Positions 1 to 6,159 are shown, counted from the first letter of the stretch. The stretch is 6,705 nucleotides of DNA from Lentisphaerota bacterium (GCA_012799755.1 JAAZKQ010000422.1:1-6705), one strand, 5' to 3'. Notes: generated by a model from the letters alone, not told the origin. Made by a program: numbers and translations.

Positions 1-1264
1 CGACGGGCAGCTTGTCCTTGTGCAACTCGACGGGCTCGGGCGAGGCGCTTTTCCAGTTGCGCAGAATAACCAAGCCGGGACCGGGCCGACTATGGCGGCC
101 GAGGTACTGGTCGCATTGGTGGCTGAAGCCGGTCGGCGGCTGCTTGTTGATCAGCAGATCGCTGAAATCGAGGAGCGGATGGGAAAAAATGATGCGCCGC
201 CGCAGCGCCTTGAGTGCGCTGAGCAACTCCGGCCAGCTGCCGTCGGGACGCTCCGGCAGAGCCGCTGCCTGTGCCGTCAGTGCGGCGAGCTCGGCAGTCT
301 CGGTGGGCAAGGCGCGGCTTTTTTCCACGAAAGCGAGGGTTTTGCGCACGAATTCAAGGCTCTTGTCAACGTCATCTATGATCGTCGTGGCTTGGCGGAC
401 CTCGTGATAGAAAGCGAGAAGTGCGGCGAGCTCTTCCCGGCTGTCACTTTTCGGCATGGCGGCGAGGCGCTGAAGGTAATCCCGGCCCTGCACGCCCAAG
501 CGTTTGGCCTGCGCAGTGCTCAAATCAGCCAGCAGCGTCGCCGTCAGACCGCGAGTGAAGAGCGCCGCGTGGCCGCCGTTCTGCACGCTCAAGTCTTGGC
601 GTAGCCAGTGCTCCTCACCGGGGAAATCCTGTGCGAGACTCCGGGCGAAAACGCCGATGATTTTATCCGGCGGCAGAGCGGCATGGATTTCGAAGTGCAC
701 GTACTTGCCCACGTTCCAAGCCTTGTCAGCACCAACGCCAACCCGAAAGCTCTTGAATTGCCCGTCGAGTTTCAGGCAAATATGGCTGAGGGAATGAGCC
801 CACCAGCCCTCCTGGTGGACTTTGCCGCCGATGGTAATCGGCTCACGCCGGAAGTTGGTGTTGACGAAGAGCCGCTGCCACTCGACGCTGTTGACGAGCA
901 TGGGCAGCTCCAGACCGGATACCGTTGTGCCGTCCTCACGGGTGAAGACCGGATCAACCCAGCAACTGTGGTCGCCGCCACTGCCGTCGCCGCCGACGCC
1001 CGCCGTCAGCCACAACAGCTGACAGCCGCTGACCTCAACGTCGTAGTACACGGCTTCCTTGCCTTTTTCGAGATTGGGCGTGATCAGCAGGGGCTCGGTG
1101 CTGACCGAGCTGCTGTCAATCAGCACGTCCCGGCCAGTGAGGACGCGTTCGGCCCACTGCGCCACCGCGTCAGTCTCTGGCCCAGCAATGGTCGCAGCTC
1201 GCGTCTGCATGCAAACGCAGAGGGCAAAGCAAAGAGACAGAACGGCGGCGGTGATTGTTTTCAT
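1..1264 (-). CDS. Secreted NPCBM-domain protein with hydrazine synthase alpha-like segment (3' end outside window)
   Basis: My own minus-strand translation from the ATG at 1264 gives 421 residues with no stop before the left edge. Residues 1-23 look like a Sec signal peptide (hydrophobic core AVLSLCFALCV, cleavage near TRA|A). Residues about 70-195 read as an NPCBM/NEW2 carbohydrate-binding-type beta-sandwich: YYDVEVSG, LLWLTAGVGGDG, ITIGGKVHQEGWWAHS, CLKLDGQFKSFRVGVGAD, VHFEIHA. Residues about 240-355 are Ala/Leu/Glu-rich and probably helical. From about 360 the text PLLDFSDLLINK and GFSHQCDQYLGRHSRPG resembles the middle domain of hydrazine synthase alpha, found in many large PVC exported proteins that usually continue into a beta-propeller; that part would lie past the left edge. 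The start has GGAGG at 1280-1276. It is the last visible gene of the operon, 48 bases after the DUF192 gene. The exported location and domains are well supported; the substrate is unknown, and true hydrazine synthesis is not implied. Confidence 0.7.
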   Translation of the reverse strand, partial: MKTITAAVLSLCFALCVCMQTRAATIAGPETDAVAQWAERVLTGRDVLIDSSSVSTEPLLITPNLEKGKEAVYYDVEVSGCQLLWLTAGVGGDGSGGDHSCWVDPVFTREDGTTVSGLELPMLVNSVEWQRLFVNTNFRREPITIGGKVHQEGWWAHSLSHICLKLDGQFKSFRVGVGADKAWNVGKYVHFEIHAALPPDKIIGVFARSLAQDFPGEEHWLRQDLSVQNGGHAALFTRGLTATLLADLSTAQAKRLGVQGRDYLQRLAAMPKSDSREELAALLAFYHEVRQATTIIDDVDKSLEFVRKTLAFVEKSRALPTETAELAALTAQAAALPERPDGSWPELLSALKALRRRIIFSHPLLDFSDLLINKQPPTGFSHQCDQYLGRHSRPGPGLVILRNWKSASPEPVELHKDKLPV

Positions 1265-1275
1265 GACATTCTTTT

Positions 1276-1280
1276 CCTCC
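1276..1280 (-). promoter_or_regulatory. Ribosome binding site GGAGG for the NPCBM protein gene
   Basis: GGAGG on the minus strand lies 11 bases before the ATG at 1264. Another ATG at 1269 is in a different frame and meets a stop after two codons (ATG TCA TGA), overlapping the true start. The site therefore decides for 1264. Confidence 0.6.
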
Positions 1281-1289
1281 CGTCGGCCT

Positions 1290-1328
1290 CGGCGCTGCCG
1301 GCAATGGCGACCTTAGTCGGCAGCGCCG
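1290..1328 (-). other. Perfect 11-bp GC-rich stem-loop over the DUF192 stop codon
   Basis: Bases 1290-1300 (CGGCGCTGCCG) and 1318-1328 (CGGCAGCGCCG) are exact reverse complements separated by 17 bases. The stop codon of the DUF192 gene (1315-1313) sits in the loop. In the minus-strand transcript the 3' side is followed by a purine-rich stretch and the next gene's GGAGG, with no U-run, so it is not a standard intrinsic terminator. It could be a processing or stability hairpin, or could limit read-through and translation of the following gene. The structure is seen directly; the role is inferred. Confidence 0.6.
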
Positions 1329-1894
1329 TAGGCGGCGGCGATTTTGAGCAGTTCTGCCATGCCGACATCAATGCTGTCGCCGACACGGATGCCGCAGAGC
1401 TCGGCCTGCCCGGCGGCGAATTCGATGGCAACTCGGGCTTTTTGCTTGCTGGGATAGTGTTTCAGGCGCTCTTCGTAAGCCCATTCGCTCTCATGGTTCT
1501 GTTGAGGAATTTCAGGCTGCATGCGATGAACGGCGACGACCTTGCTATCCGCGTCGAGAAAGACCAGATCAAGGGGCACGAGGGTATTCTTCATCCAGAA
1601 CGAACGCAGGCTGTTATCCGAAAAGACAAAGATCATGCCGCCGTCATTGGGCACCTTTTCACGGAACATAAGACCGCGCTCCTGTTCCATGGACGTCAGG
1701 GCCAGCTCCATCTTCGGAAAAGCGTAGCCGTTGATGAGCAGCGGCCAGAAGGCCGGCCGGGGCGGTTTTTCCGCCGCATGCGCCTGGCCGTGCGGCACGG
1801 CGAAATGGCCGCCAAGAGCCATGACGACGACGGCGACGATACTGCTGAGATGATGGCGAATGCTGCTCATGCTTCCTGTCACTTTCACCACCAC
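1313..1894 (-). CDS. Exported DUF192 family protein
   Basis: This is a small exported protein of the DUF192 family (PF02643), whose biochemical function is not firmly established. Counting from the GTG at 1894 there are 193 residues. Family motifs are complete: RGLMFR at 73-78, GGMIFVF at 85-91, SFWMKNTLVPLDLVF at 98-112, then HYPSKQKARVAIEFAAG at 146-162 and GIRVGDSIDV. A signal peptide runs over residues about 9-40 (SSIVAVVVMALGG core, cleavage near AHA|A), so it acts in the periplasm. The start is uncertain: three GTG codons follow each other (1894, 1891, 1888) and an ATG lies at 1870. The accD stop region supplies GAGG at 1899-1896, ideally spaced for the GTG at 1888, whereas the ATG at 1870 gives the neatest signal peptide. 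The start is only a few bases after the accD stop, which suggests translational coupling. Confidence 0.85.
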   Translation of the reverse strand: MVVKVTGSMSSIRHHLSSIVAVVVMALGGHFAVPHGQAHAAEKPPRPAFWPLLINGYAFPKMELALTSMEQERGLMFREKVPNDGGMIFVFSDNSLRSFWMKNTLVPLDLVFLDADSKVVAVHRMQPEIPQQNHESEWAYEERLKHYPSKQKARVAIEFAAGQAELCGIRVGDSIDVGMAELLKIAAAYGAAD

Positions 1895-1897
1895 ACC

Positions 1898-2770
1898 TCA
1901 GGACTTCTCGCCAACAGTGGCGGTTGCGGGAGAGAGATAGTCCAGCAGCTGCGCGAGTTCCGCGCGCAATTTGCCGCGCGGCACGACACGATCAATCAGG
2001 CCGTGGTCCAGCAAAAATTCCGCGCTCTGGAAGCCGGGCGGCAATTCGCTGCGGGTCGTTTCCTTGATGACGCGCGGGCCGGCAAAGCCGATGAGCGCCT
2101 TGGGCTCGGCGAGGATAACGTCGCCCAGCGACGCGAAGCTGGCTGTGACGCCGCCGGTGGTCGGATGAGTGAGAATGGCAATGTAAGGCAGGCCCGCTTC
2201 ATCATGACGCATCAGGGCGCCGGAGGTCTTGGCCATCTGCATGAGGCTCAAGGCGCCCTCCTGCATGCGGGCGCCGCCGCTGGCCGTGACAATCACCAAG
2301 GGCAGACGACAGCGCGTGGCTTCCTCCGTCAGGCGGGTGATTTCCTCGCCGACTACCGAGCCCATGCTGGCGCCGAAAAAGCGGAAGTCCATGACCGCCA
2401 AGGCGAAAGGGATGCCATCAAGGGTGGCGCAACCACAAAGCACCGCGTCCTTCAAACCAGTCTTGGCCTGCGTTTCCTTGAGTTTGCGCGGATAGCTGTT
2501 GTCCTGCGCAAAATCAAGGGGGTCAACCGACGACAGGCCTTGACCGAGTTGTTGAAAACTCCCCTCGTCGCTGAGAAGAGCCATGCGCTGCTGGGCAGTA
2601 AGCGGGAAATGATGGCCGCAGGCTGGGCAGACTTGCCAATTGTTATCCAAGGCGCTTTGGGCGATGGTCTGCTCGCAGCCCTTGCATTTGAGCCAGACGC
2701 CCGCTGGTATGTCCGCCTTGGCTGTGGTCTTGCCCAAAGGCTGGATGGTTTTGCCGAAGAATCCCTGCAT
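1898..2770 (-). CDS. accD: Acetyl-CoA carboxylase carboxyltransferase subunit beta
   Basis: With AccA this forms the carboxyltransferase that moves CO2 from carboxybiotin-BCCP to acetyl-CoA, giving malonyl-CoA for fatty-acid synthesis in the cytoplasm. The protein has 290 residues, close to the usual length (E. coli about 304). The N-terminal four-cysteine zinc ribbon is intact: C29-x2-C32 and C48-x2-C51. The carboxyltransferase core follows: MDFRFFGASMGSVVGEE (127-143), TASGGARMQEGALSLMQM (162-179) with the oxyanion glycines, HPTTGGVTASFASLGD (202-217), and AEPKALIGFAGPRVI (221-235). The frame stays open upstream to 3004, but the ATG at 2770 is chosen because the protein begins as the family does and AAGGA lies 9 bases before it; the upstream extension overlaps comF and looks non-coding. 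accA is not in the window. The gene lies 73 bases after comF and is nearly fused to the DUF192 gene. Confidence 0.97.
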   Translation of the reverse strand: MQGFFGKTIQPLGKTTAKADIPAGVWLKCKGCEQTIAQSALDNNWQVCPACGHHFPLTAQQRMALLSDEGSFQQLGQGLSSVDPLDFAQDNSYPRKLKETQAKTGLKDAVLCGCATLDGIPFALAVMDFRFFGASMGSVVGEEITRLTEEATRCRLPLVIVTASGGARMQEGALSLMQMAKTSGALMRHDEAGLPYIAILTHPTTGGVTASFASLGDVILAEPKALIGFAGPRVIKETTRSELPPGFQSAEFLLDHGLIDRVVPRGKLRAELAQLLDYLSPATATVGEKS

Positions 2771-2843
2771 ATGCCTATGTCCTTGCCAATCGTTTGTATT
2801 TGCTGTTTTGCTGGCGCCACCGCCGGTGGTGAATGCGCGCCGC

Positions 2844-3584
2844 TTAGTCCCTGGCGGCAGTGATGACGTAAACCGCCGCCGCGCCGGCGGCCAGCAATGT
2901 CGCCGTGGCGGCGCTGAGAGTCGCGCCGGTCGTAAAGACATCATCAACCAGTAGTAACGATTTGCCGGCGATGATACTTGGTTTTTTGACCGTAAAGGCC
3001 CCACTGATATTTTTCAAGCGCTGCTCAATCCGCAACCGCGCCTGCTGTGAGGTGCGACGACGGCGGCAAAGGGCGTTGACGACGGGTCGCCGCAACTCCC
3101 GCCCCAGCCACTGCGCCAGCAGGCCGGCCTGGTTGTAACCACGGCTGATTTCGCGCAGCCAGTGCAACGGCACCGGCACAATCAAATCCGGCGCCGGGGC
3201 TTCGCCGTAGCAATGCCAGGCCTCGGCCATGGCACTGGCCAAAAATGGCGCCAGGCTGGTCCGCCGCTGGTATTTGAAAGCATGCACCGCTTCCCGCAAC
3301 TGCCCGGCAAAAGGAAAAGCCGACACCGCACCGGACCAGGGCCGACCGCCACACTGCAAGCAGTCTCGACAGAGCTCCAGATAGCTGTCGTTGCCGCCGC
3401 CGCAACCGTGGCAACGGCGTTCCGGCAAACAAGGCAACTGCTCCTCGCAGGCCGAACAGAGGCGCCGGGGAGCGCTGCTGAGGTCGGCTCGGCAGAGTGG
3501 ACAAAGCGGCGGCACGGCAATATCGGCAACGCTGCGGCAAAAGCCGCTGCACACTGTAATGATGCTGCCGGTGATGGATGTCAT
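2844..3584 (-). CDS. comF: ComF family phosphoribosyltransferase-like protein
   Basis: ComF/GntX proteins combine a cysteine-rich N-terminus with a type I phosphoribosyltransferase domain. In competent bacteria ComF is needed for DNA uptake, but in most genomes the role is unknown. Counted from the ATG at 3584 (246 residues), cysteine pairs CPLC (28-31), CSAC (43-46), CHGC (58-61) and CRDCLQC (72-78) look like zinc ligands. The family signatures VPVPLHWLREISRGYNQA (136-153), RTSQQARL, QRLKNISGAF and the PRPP-binding loop VDDVFTTGAT (213-222) are all present. A TTG at 3599 would add five residues; I prefer ATG, though neither start has a strong ribosome binding site. It lies 36 bases after ispF. 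No other competence genes are visible, so a DNA-uptake role is only possible. Confidence 0.92.
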   Translation of the reverse strand: MTSITGSIITVCSGFCRSVADIAVPPLCPLCRADLSSAPRRLCSACEEQLPCLPERRCHGCGGGNDSYLELCRDCLQCGGRPWSGAVSAFPFAGQLREAVHAFKYQRRTSLAPFLASAMAEAWHCYGEAPAPDLIVPVPLHWLREISRGYNQAGLLAQWLGRELRRPVVNALCRRRRTSQQARLRIEQRLKNISGAFTVKKPSIIAGKSLLLVDDVFTTGATLSAATATLLAAGAAAVYVITAARD

Positions 3585-3620
3585 GAATGCGTTCTTCAAC
3601 TCTGCGCCGATGGGGCGCGC

Positions 3621-4115
3621 TCAATCTTCTGGATAATCAACGGCCCTACGAAGCAGGACGATGGCTTGCGCGGCCAATGCCGCGCCTTGGCCGATGGCGT
3701 CCTGATGTTCGTTCGTCTTGGCCTTGATCGAAATGCGCTCCGACGAACACTGGAAAATCCCGGCGATGGCCTCACGCATGGTCGGAATATGCGGCGCCAA
3801 TTTGGGTTTTTCGGTAATAACGGTGCAATCAAGATTGACCAGCCGCCAGCCGCTGACGCGAGGGTCGTCCAGCACGCGGCGCAAAAGTGCCGCGCTATTG
3901 GCGCCACGCCACTTTTCATCGTTGTCGGGAAACCACCGACCGATATCGCCGAGCGCCAGAGCGCCCAGCACAGCGTCGGTAATGGCATGGAGCAAGGCAT
4001 CGGCGTCGGAATGGCCCTGGAGCCCCCACAGCGAAGGCAAGTGCACACCGCCCAACCAGAGCTCCCGTCCGGCGACACAGCGATGAAGGTCGTAACCTTG
4101 GCCGATTCGCAACAT
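3621..4115 (-). CDS. ispF: 2-C-methyl-D-erythritol 2,4-cyclodiphosphate synthase
   Basis: IspF converts CDP-methylerythritol 2-phosphate to the cyclic diphosphate with release of CMP, in the non-mevalonate isoprenoid pathway; the family forms homotrimers with zinc at the active site. The protein has 164 residues, the usual size. Metal ligands are in place: D9 and H11 in GYDLHR, and H43 in ALLHAITDA. The flexible loop GHSDADA (34-40), GDIGRWFPD (56-64) and TEKPKLAPHIPTMRE (101-115) are conserved. The 3' portion differs from E. coli: KATTTEKLGFTGRGEG corresponds here to KAKTNEHQDAIGQGAA. The acidic E136 remains, but the Arg of GRGEG is Gln. The start ATG has AAGGAG 7 bases upstream. It stands alone here, without ispD fused or adjacent. 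Confidence 0.95.
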   Translation of the reverse strand: MLRIGQGYDLHRCVAGRELWLGGVHLPSLWGLQGHSDADALLHAITDAVLGALALGDIGRWFPDNDEKWRGANSAALLRRVLDDPRVSGWRLVNLDCTVITEKPKLAPHIPTMREAIAGIFQCSSERISIKAKTNEHQDAIGQGAALAAQAIVLLRRAVDYPED

Positions 4116-4162
4116 GGTGGCGCTCCTTGCGTTGATGATATGCCCGAATTTCGCAGGGCGAT

Positions 4163-4738
4163 TTATGGCGCCGGCGGCAGCGGCAGGGACTCCTGGTCAA
4201 AAATGTCGGCGACGATTTTTCTGGCGGCGTCATCGGCGGCCTGGCGGCAGGCAGCCTGGAAGGGAATGTCGCGGTCGTGCATGCGTGGAAGGTCCGCAGT
4301 GCCGACGACTTCGCGGCTAAGCACGGGCTTCTCCAAATCGCTGCTGAAGAAGAGCTCGTAGGCGGCCTTGAGCTCAATGCGGTAGAGAACGGTCTGGTAA
4401 GCGTTGGCGTCGTCTTCGCGGGCCCGCTTGTCCCGCAGCTCACTGCGGGCAACGCCGGCAGTGCGGATGGGCAGTAGACGCACTTTGAGGACGTAGTCGC
4501 TCTTGCCATCCCGGTTGTCACAGGAAGTGCCGGGCTGGTTGGCGAAATGCTCCTGGAGTTTTTGCCGCATGGTTACAGCCAAGGCGCCCTCTGTCGTTTC
4601 ATTCTCAATGCCGGCAATGGCGATGCTGGTATCGGGCCTGCCCTCGGGCGTTCCCCAGTGATAACAGGCCGGGAGGATCGCCAGGCAACAGAGGAGTGCC
4701 AAGCCGCGCCAATGCCGGTGAAAGAGTCGCATCGTCAT
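4163..4738 (-). CDS. LptE-like LPS-assembly lipoprotein
   Basis: The protein has 191 residues and a clear lipoprotein signal: basic N-terminus (MRLFHRHWR), hydrophobic core GLALLCCLA, lipobox ILPAC with the lipidated Cys at 25 and no Asp at +2. The mature part starts CYHWGTPEG, then a short strand (TSIAIAGIENET), a helix (EGALAVTMRQKLQEHF), strands around DYVLKVRLLPI and TVLYRIELKAAYELFF, and a long C-terminal helix (FQAACRQAADDAARKIVADIF). This is the pattern of LptE (PF04390 type), which plugs the LptD barrel that inserts LPS in the outer membrane. The assignment rests on architecture and context rather than high similarity. The start is the ATG at 4738, 6 bases after AAGGA; a TTG at 4744 and an ATG at 4732 are alternatives. 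It follows the BamD-like gene by 47 bases, consistent with outer-membrane assembly work. Confidence 0.75.
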   Translation of the reverse strand: MTMRLFHRHWRGLALLCCLAILPACYHWGTPEGRPDTSIAIAGIENETTEGALAVTMRQKLQEHFANQPGTSCDNRDGKSDYVLKVRLLPIRTAGVARSELRDKRAREDDANAYQTVLYRIELKAAYELFFSSDLEKPVLSREVVGTADLPRMHDRDIPFQAACRQAADDAARKIVADIFDQESLPLPPAP

Positions 4739-4744
4739 AATCAA

Positions 4745-4749
4745 TCCTT
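4745..4749 (-). promoter_or_regulatory. Ribosome binding site AAGGA for the LptE-like gene
   Basis: AAGGA on the minus strand directly abuts the possible TTG start at 4744, which is too close to use it. It is 6 bases before the ATG at 4738, so that ATG is the better start. Confidence 0.5.
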
Positions 4750-4785
4750 GGCAAATGATAGTGTGAAATGAAGCGGCGAAGCTGA

Positions 4786-5727
4786 TCAGTTCTGGTCGCT
4801 AGCCGGTATGGCGATGGCATCGGCCGCCAACTCAGGAGTGCTTTCCAGAATACGGCGAGCTTCCTGAGCGGCAGGGGTGTCGGGATATTCCCGAATCAAA
4901 TCATTGAGATAGCGCCGGGCTGAAACGATACTCTTGTGGGCCGGCTTCAGGTAGAAGAGGGCCTTGTCGAGATCACGTTGCGCCTGTATCTGCTTGGCTT
5001 GGGTAATGAGATCAAGCAACTCGCGACTGCGTGGCTGGGACGGTTCCTGCTGAAGAGCCATCTCTGCCTGACGGACGGCCAGGCGCATCTTGCTGCCATC
5101 ACCGTCACCGCGTTTGCTCATATCGAAGAGCAACAGGGCCATATCGGCGCGAATTCTTGCAAGCTTCGCGTCCTGCTTGAGAATCGCCTGATAGACGGCG
5201 ATAGCCTCTTCGGGCCGGCGTTCATTCACCAGCAGTTCGGCCAGACGCTCGCGGTCGGCCAATGATACGTGGATGGACGGCGCGCCCTGAATGATGAGCT
5301 CGTAGGTCTCAATGGCGGTTGTTTTGTCCCGTAGCCCCAAGAAGGTGCCGTCGCCATCAACGAAACTCTCGGCCAAGGAGCGCAATTGCGTGACGACATG
5401 CTCATAGGGAATGTACAGCGGATAACGCTCAATCAGGTCCTTGTACAGACTCAGGGCCTTGCGGACTTTGCGGGCCGCGAAGAAACAGTCGGCCTGCCGC
5501 AACTGATAGGCCGCTTTCAGCTGGGGGCTCTGGGTTTTATCGCCCAGCTTGCGGAAGAGCTTCGCCGCCCGTTTGTACTCGCCTTGCTTTTCCGACTCGG
5601 TGGCGTCCTGCAACAGCTGCTGATTCGCCACGAAATCATCCAAGGCCGCATCCTTGTCAGCGCCGAATGCCGTCCCGGCAGTCACAGTGGTAACAACGAG
5701 CAACAAGACCAATACAAACTGTTTCAT
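4786..5727 (-). CDS. BamD-like periplasmic tetratricopeptide-repeat protein
   Basis: The protein has 313 residues with a signal peptide at 1-23 (KQFVLVLLLVVTTVTAG, cleavage near AFGA|D). It is helical throughout, with TPR-like helix pairs: EKQGEYKRAAKLFRKLGD (46-63), QLRQADCFFAARKVRKALSL then YKDLIERYP (76-103), TTAIETYELIIQ (136-147), RLAELLVNERRPEEAIAVYQ (161-180), and LAVRQAEMALQQEPS (216-230). The last stretch, ALFYLKPAHKSIVSARRYL followed by NDLIREYPDTPAAQEARRIL (256-294), resembles BamD/YfiO, the TPR partner of BamA in outer-membrane protein insertion. Unlike true BamD there is no lipobox cysteine, so it would be soluble in the periplasm unless bound to a partner. The long frame is open upstream to 5841, but the ATG at 5727 is chosen for its signal peptide and a GAGG 9 bases before it. 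It is first in the operon. A generic TPR role is secure; a BamD role is only suggested. Confidence 0.8.
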   Translation of the reverse strand: MKQFVLVLLLVVTTVTAGTAFGADKDAALDDFVANQQLLQDATESEKQGEYKRAAKLFRKLGDKTQSPQLKAAYQLRQADCFFAARKVRKALSLYKDLIERYPLYIPYEHVVTQLRSLAESFVDGDGTFLGLRDKTTAIETYELIIQGAPSIHVSLADRERLAELLVNERRPEEAIAVYQAILKQDAKLARIRADMALLLFDMSKRGDGDGSKMRLAVRQAEMALQQEPSQPRSRELLDLITQAKQIQAQRDLDKALFYLKPAHKSIVSARRYLNDLIREYPDTPAAQEARRILESTPELAADAIAIPASDQN

Positions 5728-5796
5728 TGTGGCAGACCTCGGGATAAAAGAAAGATTCTGACGAAGTTTACAGGACGCAAATGCGCCGCAGCGGAA

Positions 5797-5805
5797 ATCA
5801 TAACA
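5797..5805 (-). promoter_or_regulatory. Candidate extended -10 promoter for the operon
   Basis: The minus strand reads TGTTATGAT, an extended -10 (TGnTATGAT) one base from the sigma-70 consensus TATAAT hexamer. I see no good -35 at 16-18 bases upstream, which extended -10 promoters can tolerate. A start about 7 bases downstream would give a leader of roughly 60 bases before the ATG at 5727. It lies in the only long gap upstream of the seven-gene run. Not tested; such matches occur by chance. Confidence 0.35.
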
Positions 5806-5877
5806 TACTCGCCGTTCGCCCTCCCGTCTACCGCCCGGCAAGCGCCGCGAGCAGCCGATATGTAGAAGGTTTTTATC

Positions 5878-5914
5878 CGCAGATTACGCAGAGTGGCGCA
5901 GATTCCCGCAGATT
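5878..5914. repeat. CGCAGATT short tandem repeat cluster
   Basis: CGCAGA begins at 5878, 5887, 5897 and 5907, with spacing 9, 10 and 10. Three of the four copies continue as CGCAGATT; the second reads CGCAGAGTGG. A TTTTTATC lead-in precedes the first copy. From memory, similar 'CCGCAGATTACGCAG' elements are dispersed in intergenic regions of several environmental bacterial groups. Their function is unknown to me. Confidence 0.65.
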
Positions 5915-6025
5915 GCTTGTCTCACGCGGAGGCGCGGCGCTTCCCACAAGCTGACCGCTTACATGGTAGTGTAATCGCTCACCCGTTGATAACTATGTTC
6001 TTGCGAGCGGCAGCGCCAAGTGCCC

Positions 6026-6046
6026 GTGACCGCCTGCGACCCGCAA
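6026..6046. repeat. Direct repeat, copy 1, left of the palindrome
   Basis: This 21-base segment begins GTGACCGCCTGCGAC and matches 6160-6180 at 18 of 21 positions by my count. Its last six bases are also the outer stem of the palindrome. See copy 2. Confidence 0.6.
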
Positions 6047-6140
6047 AACGATGGACAATATGGACACGATGGACGAGAACACCTGCCCACCCGCCGTCCA
6101 TAGCGTCCATAGCGTCCATACTGTCCATAGCAGCTTGCGG
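6041..6140. repeat. Large imperfect palindrome made of period-9 ATGGAC / GTCCAT units
   Basis: ATGGAC occurs at 6051, 6060 and 6069, and its complement GTCCAT at 6096, 6105, 6114 and 6123, every copy in exact 9-base register. The three left copies pair with the last three right copies around one centre (6089.5): arms 6051-6074 and 6105-6128 match at 21 of 24 positions by my count. An outer stem CCGCAA (6041-6046) with TTGCGG (6135-6140) extends the structure after a small internal loop. The central loop is 30 bases. No U-run follows on either strand. It lies 79 bases past the phosphorylase-like stop codon. It may be a REP-like or MITE-like element, a protein-binding array, or an mRNA 3' structure. 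Confidence 0.75.
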
Positions 6141-6159
6141 AAACAACAATGATCAATGA

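Noticed and set aside
20..604. Plus-strand open frame of 194 codons at the left edge
   Set aside because: It is antisense to the NPCBM/HZS-like gene, whose minus-strand frame is open across the whole segment with clear domains.
2817..2829. Short hairpin CCACC-GCC-GGTGG in the comF-accD spacer
   Set aside because: It has only a 5-bp stem with no U-run after it; this is common by chance in GC-rich DNA and not enough for a terminator.
608..2863. Plus-strand open frame of 751 codons
   Set aside because: It lies antisense to the NPCBM, DUF192 and accD genes, which are recognisable families. Its translation shows no coherent domain and is rich in Ala, Gly, Arg and His, as expected for the reverse of GC-rich coding DNA.
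2771..3004. Upstream in-frame extension of accD
   Set aside because: It overlaps the end of comF in another frame, has arginine-rich non-family sequence, and the ATG at 2770 has its own ribosome binding site and a family-like N-terminus.
4142..4159. Weak inverted repeat after the LptE-like gene
   Set aside because: Only about four continuous pairs (GCCC/GGGC) and no U-run, so not called a terminator.
3162..4361. Plus-strand open frame of 399 codons
   Set aside because: It is antisense to comF, ispF and the LptE-like gene, with low-complexity composition and no family motif.
6051..6128. Possible CRISPR array
   Set aside because: The units are 9 bases with 3-base variable parts and form an inverted pair. 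CRISPR repeats and spacers are each over 20 bases and in direct orientation, and no cas gene is present.
5893..6159. Plus-strand open frame of 88 codons in the gap
   Set aside because: It crosses both the palindrome and one direct repeat copy and shows no domain or signal; its apparent pattern comes from the repeats.
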